Source: Humibacillus xanthopallidus
GTDB lineage: Bacteria > Actinomycetota > Actinomycetes > Actinomycetales > Dermatophilaceae
Length of the DNA: 64,000 bases
Direction: 5' to 3'
NCBI RefSeq assembly: GCF_006717145.1
Contig: NZ_VFQF01000002.1
Location: 806,001-870,000, forward strand
This document shows, in pieces, positions 18,708 through 27,519 of the stretch; positions within the stretch are counted from its first letter, which is position 1; the number at the start of each line of letters is the position of its first letter. The notes beneath the pieces are model-generated. The model was not told the DNA's origin and made no database searches. It saw only the letters and a program-made list of their open reading frames with translations. The position numbers and the translations under genes were made by a program.

Positions 18708-20084
18708 CTGTCGATCGACCTCATCTACCTCCTGCTCGGCATCGCGCTCCTGCTCGCGGCGGTCCTCCCGGGGGTCCTCGAGCGGTATGCCGTGTCGGCC
18801 GCCATGGTGCTGCTCGTCGTCGGCGTCGTGGTGGGCCTGCTGCCCATGCCACAGGGGCTCGACCTCGACCCGCTCGCGATCGGCCCACAGATCGAGCGGA
18901 TCACGGAGCTCGCCGTGCTCGTCGCGCTCATGGGCGTGGGTCTCGCGATCGACCGCCCGCTGCGGCTGCGCGACCGCGCGAGCTGGGCGCGCTGGTCACC
19001 GACGTGGCGGCTGCTCGCGATCGGCATGCCCATCACCATCGCCGGCGTGGCCCTGCTCGGCTGGGGTCTCGGGCTCGCACCCGCGGCAGCGCTGCTGCTC
19101 GGCGCCGCGCTCGCGCCCACCGACCCGGTGCTCGCCGGCGACGTGCAGGTCGGCGGTCCGCACGTGGGGCCGGCCGAGCCCAAGGCCGAGGGCGAGGGCG
19201 AGGGTGCGGCCTCGGAAGCCGCTGCCCCGGCCGAGGGCGGTGTCGACGAGGAGGCGGCCGAGGCGGTGGACGAGGAGGACGACGTGCGCTTCGCCCTCAC
19301 GTCGGAGGCCGGCCTCAACGACGGTCTCGCGTTCCCCTTCGTGGGGGCGTCGCTGCTCATCGCAGCCGGCACCGCCACGTCGTTCGGGTCGTGGGTGGGA
19401 TGGCTCGCCTGGGACCTCGTCGGCAAGGTCGTCATCGCGGTCGTGCTCGGCGCGGCGCTCGGGGCGGCGCTCGGGCGGGTCGCCTTCCGCTCGAAGCGGC
19501 CGACGTTGCGCCTCGCGGAGCAGGGGGAGCCGTTGCTCGCGATCGCAGCCCTCGTCATGGCCTACGGCCTCGTCCAGGTGGCGCACGGCTACGGCTTCCT
19601 CGGGGTCTTCGCGTGCGGGCTCACCCTGCGCGCCGCCGAGCGGGGCCATGAGTACCACCGCTCGATGCACGACGTGGTCCAGCGCCTCGAGCGCCTCCTG
19701 ACGCTCATCATCCTGCTGCTGCTCGGCATGGGCGTCACCAACGGGCTGCTCGGCGCCCTCGACTGGCGCGGTGTCCTCGTCGCCCTCGCGCTGGTCTTCC
19801 TCATCCGCCCCGCTGCCGGGGTCCTCAGTCTCCGGCTGCGCCCGCGCTCGCCCGACCTGCCGGGTGGGCTCGCGCGCAAAGAGGCGCTCGCCGCGGCGTT
19901 CTTCGGCGTGCGCGGTGTCGGCTCGCTCTACTACCTGGCGTATGCCGCCGGGCACGAGCACTTCCCGGAGGAGCGGTGGCTCTGGTCGACCGTCGCCTTC
20001 GCCATCGTCGTCTCGGTCGTCGTGCACGGCGTGCTCGCCACGCCGGTCATGGGATACCTCGAGAGGCGCCGCACCGCACTCTGA
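18708..20084 (+). CDS. Cation:proton antiporter (CPA1-type), possible CTG start
   Basis: A membrane exchanger with about ten to twelve helices. It carries the CPA1-type segment PTDPVLAGDVQV and SEAGLNDGLAFPFVGAS, the substrate-site region. Between these lies an unusual acidic, low-complexity insertion of about 35 residues (Glu/Ala-rich, ending VDEEDDV). A GTG at 18792 would delete the first transmembrane helix. A CTG at 18708 restores it (SIDLIYLLLGIALLLAAVLP) and sits seven bases after GGAAGG, so I prefer this rare start. About 458 residues. Confidence 0.8.
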   Translation: MSIDLIYLLLGIALLLAAVLPGVLERYAVSAAMVLLVVGVVVGLLPMPQGLDLDPLAIGPQIERITELAVLVALMGVGLAIDRPLRLRDRASWARWSPTWRLLAIGMPITIAGVALLGWGLGLAPAAALLLGAALAPTDPVLAGDVQVGGPHVGPAEPKAEGEGEGAASEAAAPAEGGVDEEAAEAVDEEDDVRFALTSEAGLNDGLAFPFVGASLLIAAGTATSFGSWVGWLAWDLVGKVVIAVVLGAALGAALGRVAFRSKRPTLRLAEQGEPLLAIAALVMAYGLVQVAHGYGFLGVFACGLTLRAAERGHEYHRSMHDVVQRLERLLTLIILLLLGMGVTNGLLGALDWRGVLVALALVFLIRPAAGVLSLRLRPRSPDLPGGLARKEALAAAFFGVRGVGSLYYLAYAAGHEHFPEERWLWSTVAFAIVVSVVVHGVLATPVMGYLERRRTAL

Positions 20085-20224
20085 CGCGGGCCCATCGGTG
20101 TCGGCCAATCGGTGTCGGCGGCGGCTCCGAACCACTGTGGCTTCCGTCGCAGTGTCGCGGTCGACTGCGCGGGGTGGGGGTCGGGGCCTCCCTGCTGACG
20201 GGCCGCTGGTTCAAGGAGACTCTG

Positions 20225-20872
20225 ATGACCCCATCTCGACGAGGTCGCCCGCCCGTGTGGCGTGCGCTGACCTCTGTCATGGCCGGCCTCGTGCTGGCGC
20301 TGGCAGGCGTGGCCGGCGTGGCCTACGCGTCCGGCTCGACGACGAAGCCCGTCGCGGGTGCCACGACCCCGGCCTGGTCGGACGGGAGGACCGTGTCGGT
20401 GCAGTACCCGCAGAACTTCTTCTGCGACACCAGCGTTGCCGCCTCGACACCGAGCGGGTGCGAGGTCGGCACCGACTCGAACGTCGGACCCGTGGCCAAC
20501 GCCGACCGCTCGGTGCTCTACGTCCTCGTGCCGCTCTTCGCCAACCCCAGCCCGGCGCCGATGTGCGCCGTGGCGAGCTGCCCGAACCACCCGCTCGACA
20601 TCGACCTGTCCCGGATTGCCGGGGCCCTCGGTGCCAGCCCCGACGCCGTCGCGTCGGTGCCCCTTCCCGCGCACAGCCACATCCTCGACGGTGACGCCGG
20701 TGGCTGGTGGGACGTCAAGATCGTCGCGGTCACCAACCAGGCGGCGTGGAGCCGGCTGGCGGCGGGCATGTCCGAGGCCACGATGAAGGCCCTCATCAAC
20801 ACGCCCGACAGCGGTGTGGTCGGGCCGATCCCGACGAACCTCTACCTCTTCTTCAACGTCGTCGGTCACTGA
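20225..20872 (+). CDS. Secreted protein of unknown function
   Basis: A 215-residue exported protein. The N-terminus (RRGRPPVWRAL, then hydrophobic residues 15-32 ending GVAYAS) is a signal peptide. The mature part holds four cysteines in two clusters (FFCDTS and SGCEV; MCAVASCPNH) that could form disulphides. No family was recognised. AAGGAG precedes the ATG. A strong palindrome follows the stop before the next membrane-protein gene, which may be functionally linked. Confidence 0.75.
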   Translation: MTPSRRGRPPVWRALTSVMAGLVLALAGVAGVAYASGSTTKPVAGATTPAWSDGRTVSVQYPQNFFCDTSVAASTPSGCEVGTDSNVGPVANADRSVLYVLVPLFANPSPAPMCAVASCPNHPLDIDLSRIAGALGASPDAVASVPLPAHSHILDGDAGGWWDVKIVAVTNQAAWSRLAAGMSEATMKALINTPDSGVVGPIPTNLYLFFNVVGH

Positions 20873-20880
20873 CCCGACCC

Positions 20881-20908
20881 GGAGGAGCGGCCCGCGGGCC
20901 GCTCCTCC
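20881..20908. terminator. Perfect 28-bp palindrome between two genes
   Basis: The sequence from GGAGGAGCGG to CCGCTCCTCC is fully self-complementary and starts eight bases after the stop of the secreted-protein gene. It would make a very stable hairpin without a U-tract, as expected for high-GC actinobacterial terminators or attenuators. The next ribosome-binding site lies about ten bases beyond it. Confidence 0.6.
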
Positions 20909-20931
20909 CGTGGTCGACCAAGGAGCTCCTC

Positions 20932-21822
20932 ATGACCTCTCACGTCCTCCCGCATGCCGCCCCACAGGCGCCCGGCTCCGCTCTCGACGGTCGTTCGCGT
21001 GCCGCCGTCCTGCTCGCAGCCGTCGGGCTGCTCCTCGTCGGGCTCGGTGCCGCCCTGCCGTGGCTGACCCTCTTCAACGGGCTCGAGGCGGTCCGCGGCT
21101 TCCGCCTCGACGGCGGTGACCTCAGCGGTCTCGCGCTGGCATCGGCTGCACTCCTGATGGTCGCTGACCGCCACGGCGGCTCACGGATCTTGCGGCCGCT
21201 CGCAGCCCTGTGCGCGGTCGTCGTCGTGGTGGGCGCGCTCCGCAGCGCCGGCCGGATCTCGACCTACGTGGCCGATCCCGGTCCGAGCGCCGCGCTGGCG
21301 ACGCCGACCCAGGGTGTCGGGCCGCTCGTCATGGCCGCCGGGGGCGTCGCGCTGGTGGCCGCGGCCGTCCTCGCTCCGCTCCCGGCTCGGGCCATGGACC
21401 GCGCGACAGCCCTGCGCGTGGGTCTTGCCGCGGTGACCTTCGTCGCCGCCTGGATGCACCTCGTGCTGACGCCCGAGCACCTCGCCGAGTCGACCCTGCT
21501 CGGGCTCGGCTTCCTCGGTGCAGGCGTGCTCCAGCTCGGGCTGGCCGCGATCATCGTGCGGCACCACAGCGAGAGGGCGCTCTCGGTGCTCGTGGCCGTC
21601 GACGTCGCGCTGCTCGCCATCTGGGCGTATGCCGTGCTCGTCGGCCTCCCGCTCGCCGGCGGCGGCCACGGGCACGACGGTGGGGCAGCGGGGCTCGTCA
21701 TCGGGCACGGTGAACCCGTCGACCTCGCAGCGGCTGTCACGAAGGTCGCCGAGGTGACGAGCCTCGTCCTGGCGCTGCTCCTGTTGCACAGGTGGGCGCC
21801 TCGTCTCGATCGACGTCGCTGA
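20932..21822 (+). CDS. Polytopic membrane protein of unknown function
   Basis: A 296-residue integral membrane protein with about eight hydrophobic segments (for example residues 24-45, 61-75, 83-100). A His/Gly-rich loop, GGGHGHDGG, near residue 242 could bind metal. The ATG at 20932 follows AAGGAGCTCCTC. The N-terminal GAALPWLTLF motif resembles small actinobacterial Trp-rich membrane proteins. No family was recognised. Expression may depend on read-through of the palindrome upstream. Confidence 0.75.
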   Translation: MTSHVLPHAAPQAPGSALDGRSRAAVLLAAVGLLLVGLGAALPWLTLFNGLEAVRGFRLDGGDLSGLALASAALLMVADRHGGSRILRPLAALCAVVVVVGALRSAGRISTYVADPGPSAALATPTQGVGPLVMAAGGVALVAAAVLAPLPARAMDRATALRVGLAAVTFVAAWMHLVLTPEHLAESTLLGLGFLGAGVLQLGLAAIIVRHHSERALSVLVAVDVALLAIWAYAVLVGLPLAGGGHGHDGGAAGLVIGHGEPVDLAAAVTKVAEVTSLVLALLLLHRWAPRLDRRR

Positions 21823-21884
21823 GGACGACGGGCCGGCATCGTCGCGGCACCGTCGAGGGGTGCCGAGCGGTCCCAGGCGACGTG

Positions 21885-22274
21885 CTACGCGGCGTGGCGG
21901 CTGTGCTGGTGCGCCATCCCCGGCAGGCTGGCGCGCCCCTGCACGAGCAGGGCGGCGCCGACGACAATGCACACGACCTCGGCAGCGGCCGCCGTCCACA
22001 CGGAGCCTCCGGCCCACACGGTGTGCACGCCGAGCAGCCCCACGGTCGAGGCGATGGTGAAGGCGCCGAGGGTCGCCAGGCCGAAGCCCAGGGTGAGGAA
22101 GGCTGGCACCCAGTGCTCCCAGCGCAGCAGGAGGACGGCGATGACGACCCCCGCGACGACGTTGACGAGGAACATCGGGCCGACGCTCTGGTGCCGCACG
22201 CCGTCGAACCACAGGTAGAGATGGACGGCTGCGGAGACGACCAGCGCCACCGCACCCACGATTCGGAGTCTCAT
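21885..22274 (-). CDS. Small four-helix membrane protein
   Basis: A 129-residue protein with four predicted membrane helices (about 5-22, 35-52, 60-80, 88-112) and a His-rich C-terminal tail (GMAHQHSRH). The helix-1 motif AAVHLYLW is common in small actinobacterial membrane proteins of unknown role. It is convergent with the 20932 gene and lies downstream of the LtaS-like gene on the same strand. Confidence 0.72.
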   Translation of the reverse strand: MRLRIVGAVALVVSAAVHLYLWFDGVRHQSVGPMFLVNVVAGVVIAVLLLRWEHWVPAFLTLGFGLATLGAFTIASTVGLLGVHTVWAGGSVWTAAAAEVVCIVVGAALLVQGRASLPGMAHQHSRHAA

Positions 22275-22397
22275 CGGGCCGCTCCTGTCCTCCGGGTCGC
22301 GCCGCGACGTCCGGATGGCGTCGCGGTGTTGGACTCCTCAGGTGAGAAGACGCGCGAGCGTTGCCGAGGGTTCACCGCCATCGCGCGCTTCGCCCGC

Positions 22398-24068
22398 TCA
22401 CCCACCCTGGGGGCCGTATGCCGTGAGGAACCTGTTGCGGAAGCGGTCCATCGGCCACACCGGCGCCCCGATCCCCGGTCGCAGCCCGGTCTGCCAGCCC
22501 CAGGAGTGGATGCGCTCGAGCACCGACGGATCGCGTGCGATGACGGCCACGGGCACGTCGTGGCTCGCGTTGTCGCCGGAGACGAGGCTGATCGGCTGAT
22601 GGTCGCCGAGCATGACGACGACGAGGTTGTCGTCGTGGGTGTGGCGCAGGAAGGACACGACGCTGTCGATCGAGTAGGCGATCGTCTGCCCGTAGGCGGT
22701 ACGGACGCCGGCCGGGCTGCTCCAGACGACGTCGCGCGGCGTCGCCCTGCCGGCCTGGGCGTCGAAGACGGAGCCATTGCCGACCGCCGACCAGTCGACG
22801 AGCCGCGGCAGGGGCGCCCACGGCACGTGGCTCGAGACGAGGTCGATCTCGGCCATGACCGGCCGTCGGCTGCCCTGTGCCGGCCGAGCGAGCTCGAGCC
22901 GGTCGAAGGCCGACAGGGTGTACTGGTCGGGCATCGGCCCGTAGCCGAAGCCGGGGCCGGAGTAGCCGAGGGTGCGGGCGTCGTAGACGTGGTCGTAGCC
23001 GTAGAAGGCGATCCCCTCGGGCCAGTCGCGGCGGTTTGCCGGGATGACGTCGACCGTGTGCCACCCGGCCTCGGCGAAGGCGCGGGCGAGGGTGAGCCGC
23101 TTCGTGCCATGAGGCTCGGCGTCGAGGAGCTGGTCGTAGCGCTGCTGGCTGTCGACCCAGAGCCCCGACTGCAGCGTCGAGTGCGCGAGCCAGCTCACGC
23201 CGCCGAAGGTGGGTGAGGTGAGCCAGGCGCTCCGCATGGAGTAGCCCGCGCCGGCAAGGTCTTTCGTGCCCACGCTGAGCGCGGCCGAGACGTCCGGGCT
23301 CTGCGTCACGGCCACCTTGCCGTAGCTCTCGACGAAGACGATGACGACGTCCTTGCCCCGCAGGGCCGTCAGGAGGTCTGCGGGCGGCGTGTCGCGCAAC
23401 GGGTCGACGGGGATCTGCTCGGCGAAGACCGCACGGTCGTGCAGGCCGTCGCGCACGGTCGTGGCCTCGTGGACGGCGAGCCCGGCGGTGCTCGCCGACG
23501 CCACCGGGAGGTCGCTCGTCGCTCCGACGCCGAGGGAGAGGCACGCGACCCAGACGATCGCCGCACCGACGACCGAGCGCAGTGCGCCGGTGCGGTGGCG
23601 GTCGACGAGCCGGCCCAGCCGGCGCAGGGCGAGCGGCATGACGACGAGCAGGCCGACGCCGAGGAGGGCAGCGCCGACGACAGCGAGGAGGGCGGCGAAC
23701 GGCCCGACCGAGTCGCCCACGAGGTCCTTCGCCGACCCGACGTAGCGCCAGTCGGTGATCGGGTTGAACGGCCGGTAGAGCGTCGTGAGGAAGCCCGCGT
23801 CGAGGAGCCGCACGAGCAGCAGGGTGGCGAGGAGCACCCCCACGACGACCTCGAGCCAGCGTCGAGCCCTGCCGCGCAGCACGAGGAGTGCGGCGACGAT
23901 GAGGATGCCCTCGGCCGGGATCCGCAGCAGGGCCAGGGGAGTCGGCGACCAGCCCAGCACCGGCCGCGGTGCCACGAAGGCGACCCAGAGGAGCAGGAGA
24001 GCCAAACCGGTGACGAGGTAGCCGGCCGCTCGCCGCGCCTTGCCGCCCTCGGGAGCGGGCGTCGTCAC
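22398..24068 (-). CDS. Membrane sulfatase / alkaline-phosphatase-superfamily transferase (LtaS-like)
   Basis: A 556-residue protein with about four or five N-terminal transmembrane helices (residues 12-190) and an extracytoplasmic alkaline-phosphatase-superfamily domain. Recognisable elements are VVIVFVESYGK, the region TSPTFGGVSWLAHST for the catalytic nucleophile, and VVVMLGDHQP for metal binding. Relatives transfer phosphoglycerol or cleave sulfate/phosphate esters at the cell surface. The GTG at 24068 overlaps the CDP-alcohol transferase stop (GTGA), so it is coupled to that gene. A long upstream in-frame opening is rejected. Confidence 0.85.
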   Translation of the reverse strand: MTTPAPEGGKARRAAGYLVTGLALLLLWVAFVAPRPVLGWSPTPLALLRIPAEGILIVAALLVLRGRARRWLEVVVGVLLATLLLVRLLDAGFLTTLYRPFNPITDWRYVGSAKDLVGDSVGPFAALLAVVGAALLGVGLLVVMPLALRRLGRLVDRHRTGALRSVVGAAIVWVACLSLGVGATSDLPVASASTAGLAVHEATTVRDGLHDRAVFAEQIPVDPLRDTPPADLLTALRGKDVVIVFVESYGKVAVTQSPDVSAALSVGTKDLAGAGYSMRSAWLTSPTFGGVSWLAHSTLQSGLWVDSQQRYDQLLDAEPHGTKRLTLARAFAEAGWHTVDVIPANRRDWPEGIAFYGYDHVYDARTLGYSGPGFGYGPMPDQYTLSAFDRLELARPAQGSRRPVMAEIDLVSSHVPWAPLPRLVDWSAVGNGSVFDAQAGRATPRDVVWSSPAGVRTAYGQTIAYSIDSVVSFLRHTHDDNLVVVMLGDHQPISLVSGDNASHDVPVAVIARDPSVLERIHSWGWQTGLRPGIGAPVWPMDRFRNRFLTAYGPQGG

Positions 24069-24874
24069 GGTGCGCCCTGTGGGACAGCATCGTCGAGCGG
24101 CGCGGCCGGGACGGCATACCCCGTCGTGGTGCGGCCTCGGGCGCCTGCGGACTGCTGTCGGAGCGTGACGACCTCCGTGCCGAACGACACGAGCAGCAGG
24201 CCGAACCCGGCGCCGACGGCGGCCGCAGCGACAGCGGACGGAAGCACCTGTGCGCTGGCCACCGTGAGGACGATGCCCTGGTAGGCCGCCACGACCTTGC
24301 GCCACCGTCGCGGCGCCACCTGCCCCTGGAGCCAGGGCGCCCACCGCGCGGCGACCCCCACGAGAAGCAGGGCGTAGCGGGCCAGCCCGATGGCGAGGAC
24401 CCACCAGCCGAGGTCGCGCGAGACGTGCAGGCTCAGCACGAGGATGAGGAAGGCGTCGGTCTCCATGTCGAAGCGCGCGCCGAGGGAGGTCACGGTGCCC
24501 GTGTGGCGCGCCACCGCTCCGTCGACGGCGTCGAGGGCGAGCGCCACCGACGAGAGGGCCACGAGCAGGCCCACCGGGGCCGCCGCTGACACGGCGGCGT
24601 CGGCGGTGAGGGCGGCCACCGCACAGACGAGCACCGCGCGCGCCAGGGTCACCCGGTCGGCGGGCCCGAGGAAGCGGCGCGACGCACGGATGAGGCCGCG
24701 GGAGAGCAGCGCTGCCAGCGCGGCGCCGCACGCGAGCCCGACACCCCAGCCGCGCGGGCCGAGCCCGACGAGACGGTCCAACATCGCGAGCAGGCCCACC
24801 ACCGCTGCGAGCCCGACGAGCGGTCCGGCGGGTGTCACTCGAGCGGTCACCGTTGCCACGCGCCTCCACCTCAC
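24065..24874 (-). CDS. CDP-alcohol phosphatidyltransferase family protein
   Basis: A 269-residue integral membrane enzyme with six to eight helices. The family motif is complete: DAVDGAVARH, then a Gly eight residues later and the two Asp in GARFDMETD. Such enzymes transfer a phospho-alcohol from CDP to a second alcohol in phospholipid or lipid-linked polyol synthesis. The GTG at 24874 is the longest start; a second GTG five codons later has a better spaced GGAGG, so the start is ambiguous. It heads a two-gene operon divergent from the dehydrogenase operon. Confidence 0.88.
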   Translation of the reverse strand: MRWRRVATVTARVTPAGPLVGLAAVVGLLAMLDRLVGLGPRGWGVGLACGAALAALLSRGLIRASRRFLGPADRVTLARAVLVCAVAALTADAAVSAAAPVGLLVALSSVALALDAVDGAVARHTGTVTSLGARFDMETDAFLILVLSLHVSRDLGWWVLAIGLARYALLLVGVAARWAPWLQGQVAPRRWRKVVAAYQGIVLTVASAQVLPSAVAAAAVGAGFGLLLVSFGTEVVTLRQQSAGARGRTTTGYAVPAAPLDDAVPQGAP

Positions 24875-24944
24875 CGAAAGGGGCTTTGCACCAGAGGACG
24901 ACGAGGCCCCTGACGGAGTTCACCGACCGCTCTAGTGTGGTCAC

Positions 24945-25937
24945 GTGTCCACCGACGCGCGGGCGTTCTGGGTGGTCGAGCCCGGCAGGGGTGAGATCCG
25001 CGACGTCAGGCTGCCCGCTCCGGGGCCGGGCGAGGTGCGCGTGCGCGCCCTCTACTCTGGCGTCAGCAGGGGCACGGAGGCGCTCGTCTTCCGCGGCGCC
25101 GTCCCGGCGAGCCAGTATGCCGTGATGCGGGCTCCCCACCAGGAGGGCGACTTCCCGGCGCCGGTGAAGTACGGCTACCTCGGTGTCGGCGTCGTCGAGG
25201 AGGGCCCGCCCGAGCTTCTGGGGCGGACGGTGTTCTGCCTCCACCCGCACCAGACGGCCTACGTCGTGCCGGCCGAGGCGGTGACCGTCGTCCCCGACGA
25301 GGTGCCTGCGCGTCGCGCGGTGCTCGCGGGCACCGTCGAGACAGCCGTCAACGCGCTCTGGGACGCGCCGCCGCTCATCGGTGACCGCGTCGCCGTCGTC
25401 GGGGCGGGCATGGTCGGGTGCTGCGTCGCGCGGCTGCTCTCGCGGGTGCCGGGCGTCACCGTCACGCTCGTCGACCTCGACCCGACGCGGGCCGACGTCG
25501 CGGGTCGGCTCGGAGTGGGCTTCGCGCTGCCGGGCGAGCTGCTGGGCGATGGCTCTGGTGGCCTCGGGGGCCACGATCTCGTCGTGCACACGAGCGCCAC
25601 GGGCGACGGCCTGCAGCTCTCGCTCGACCTGCTCGCGGACGAGGGGAGGGTGCTCGAGCTCAGCTGGTACGGCGACTCGCGCGTCGAGCTGGCTCTCGGC
25701 GGGTCGTTCCACTCGAGGCGTCTCGGGATCCGTGCCAGCCAGGTCGGTTCCGTTGCGGCAGTGCGGCGCTCGCGCTACACGCACGCGCAGCGGCTGGCGC
25801 TGGCCGTCGAGCTCCTGCGCGACCCGGCGTTCGACGCCCTGCTGACGGGGGAGTCGGCCTTCGAGGAGCTCCCGGCGGTGCTGCCGCGGCTCGTCGACGG
25901 CTCCCTGCCGGCCATCTGCCACACCATCGTCTACTGA
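24945..25937 (+). CDS. MDR-family (zinc-type alcohol dehydrogenase-like) oxidoreductase
   Basis: A 330-residue medium-chain dehydrogenase with an N-terminal GroES-like domain ([14 protein letters not shown]) and a Rossmann domain with [17 protein letters not shown] followed by [18 protein letters not shown]. The catalytic-zinc Cys of classical alcohol dehydrogenases is absent (SGVSRG), so it may be zinc-independent, like BchC-type relatives. The GTG start is at 24945. It is the first gene of a six-gene plus-strand operon with pterin/flavin-type enzymes, so the substrate may be a sugar-like or pterin side chain. That is inference. Confidence 0.82.
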   Translation: MSTDARAFWVVEPGRGEIRDVRLPAPGPGEVRVRALYSGVSRGTEALVFRGAVPASQYAVMRAPHQEGDFPAPVKYGYLGVGVVEEGPPELLGRTVFCLHPHQTAYVVPAEAVTVVPDEVPARRAVLAGTVETAVNALWDAPPLIGDRVAVVGAGMVGCCVARLLSRVPGVTVTLVDLDPTRADVAGRLGVGFALPGELLGDGSGGLGGHDLVVHTSATGDGLQLSLDLLADEGRVLELSWYGDSRVELALGGSFHSRRLGIRASQVGSVAAVRRSRYTHAQRLALAVELLRDPAFDALLTGESAFEELPAVLPRLVDGSLPAICHTIVY

Positions 25938-25959
25938 CCCCGACCGAGCGGAGCCCCCG

Positions 25960-26358
25960 ATGTTCAGCGTGACGGTCCGTGACCACATGATGATCGCCCA
26001 CAGCTTCACCGGTGAGGTCTTCGGGCCGGCGCAGCGGCTGCACGGCGCGACGTTCGTCGTCGACGTGACCTTTCGCGGGCCCGAGCTCGACAGTGACGGT
26101 ATCCTCGTCGACATCGGTCTCGCGACGGAGCAGGTGCGTCAGGTGGTCGGCGAGCTCAGCTATCGCAACCTCGACGACGAGCCGGCCTTCGCGGGCACGA
26201 ACACGACGACGGAGGTGCTGGCCCGCACGATCTCCGAGAGGGTCGCCGAGCGCGTGCGTGCCGGTGACCTCGGGGGCGCCGCGGGCCAGGTGACCGGCCT
26301 CGCCGTGCGGCTGCACGAGTCGCACGTCGCGTGGGCGACCTACGAGTGCGACCTGTGA
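25960..26358 (+). CDS. 6-pyruvoyl-tetrahydropterin synthase-fold protein lacking catalytic residues
   Basis: A 132-residue T-fold protein of the PTPS/QueD family. His14 (IAHSF) and His28 (LHGA) match zinc ligands, but the family HGH motif is HGA here, so a third ligand (residue 30) is missing. The catalytic Cys four residues before the first His is Ala24. Glu and His in LHESHVAW near the C-terminus are kept. Metal site and chemistry are therefore likely altered. It lies between a dehydrogenase and a glycosyltransferase, whose start overlaps its stop. Confidence 0.8.
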   Translation: MFSVTVRDHMMIAHSFTGEVFGPAQRLHGATFVVDVTFRGPELDSDGILVDIGLATEQVRQVVGELSYRNLDDEPAFAGTNTTTEVLARTISERVAERVRAGDLGGAAGQVTGLAVRLHESHVAWATYECDL

Positions 26359-27419
26359 CCGACGTCCACGTCGTCGTGCCAGAGGAGATCGACGACCCCA
26401 CCCGGCCGAGCGGTGGCAACACGTATGACCGGCGGGTGCTGGACGAGCTGGCTGCCCTTGGCTGGGCGGTGCACGAGCACCCGGTTGCCGGAGCGTGGCC
26501 GCGACCGGATGCTGCGGCGCACGCAGGGCTGGCCACCGTCGTGGCCGGGGTGCCTTCCGGCGGCGTGCTGCTCGTCGACGGGCTCGTCGCCTCCTGTGCC
26601 GACGGTGTTCTCGCGCCCGAGGCGAGCCGGCTGCGGGTCGTCGTCGTCGTTCATCTGGCACTGGGCTCGGCCGACCCGGAGGCTGCCCCGGGTGAGCGCC
26701 GCGTGCTCGGGGCAGCCCGTGCGGTCGTGACGACGAGTGGCTGGACCAGAGGTCTGCTCCTCGACCTCTACGGGCTGGACCCTGCGGCGGTGCACGTCGT
26801 CGCGCCGGGCGTCGACGAGGCGCCGGTGTCGCCCGGCACGACGAGTGGCGGCGAGCTGCTCTGCGTCGCGGCGGTGACGCCGGCCAAGGGCCACCTCGAC
26901 CTCGTCTCGGCACTGGCCCTCGTCGGCGACCTGCCGTGGAGGTGCGTCGTGGCCGGGGCGCTGACGATCGACCCGCGCCACGTCCTGGAGGTGCGTGACC
27001 GGCTCGCTTCGGCCGGGTTGGCCGACCGGGTGCGGCTCGTGGGCCCGCTAACCGGGCCTGCTCTCGAGCAGGCGTATGCCGCCGCCGACCTCCTCGTGCT
27101 GCCCTCGCTCGCGGAGACGTACGGGATGGTCGTGACCGAGGCTCTGGCCCGAGGGGTCCCCGTGTTCGCGACCGCCGTCGGTGGGGTGCCGGAGGCGCTC
27201 GGTGAGACGGCTGACGGCCCTCCCGGGATCCTCGTGCCACCCGGCGACCCAGAGTCGCTCGCGGCCGCGCTGCGGTCGTGGCTCGGCGACGAGGGCCTAC
27301 GTGAGCGGCTGCGTGACCGCGCGCTGCAGCGTCGCCGGCGGCTGACGGGTTGGGGCCGCACGGCCGAGGGGCTCTTGCGCGTGCTCGGCGACGTGATGGG
27401 CGAGGGTCCCGGTGGCTGA
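26355..27419 (+). CDS. GT4-type glycosyltransferase
   Basis: A 354-residue GT-B glycosyltransferase. The C-terminal donor-binding region has [20 protein letters not shown] and [12 protein letters not shown], with the expected E-x7-E motif, and the [17 protein letters not shown] strand precedes it. The GTG at 26355 overlaps the PTPS stop (GTGA). In the operon it probably glycosylates the small molecule made by the pterin/flavin-type enzymes. A lipid or wall acceptor is also possible given the flippase-like and CDP-alcohol neighbours. Confidence 0.87.
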   Translation: MTDVHVVVPEEIDDPTRPSGGNTYDRRVLDELAALGWAVHEHPVAGAWPRPDAAAHAGLATVVAGVPSGGVLLVDGLVASCADGVLAPEASRLRVVVVVHLALGSADPEAAPGERRVLGAARAVVTTSGWTRGLLLDLYGLDPAAVHVVAPGVDEAPVSPGTTSGGELLCVAAVTPAKGHLDLVSALALVGDLPWRCVVAGALTIDPRHVLEVRDRLASAGLADRVRLVGPLTGPALEQAYAAADLLVLPSLAETYGMVVTEALARGVPVFATAVGGVPEALGETADGPPGILVPPGDPESLAAALRSWLGDEGLRERLRDRALQRRRRLTGWGRTAEGLLRVLGDVMGEGPGG

Positions 27420-27519
27420 ACCAGGCGGCGCCCTCCAACCAGGTGGGGCTGAACCGGGCGGCGTCGCCGGACGTCCTCCACATCGGAGGTTCTCGCAGCA
27501 GGGCGGAAAGGGCGGAAGC

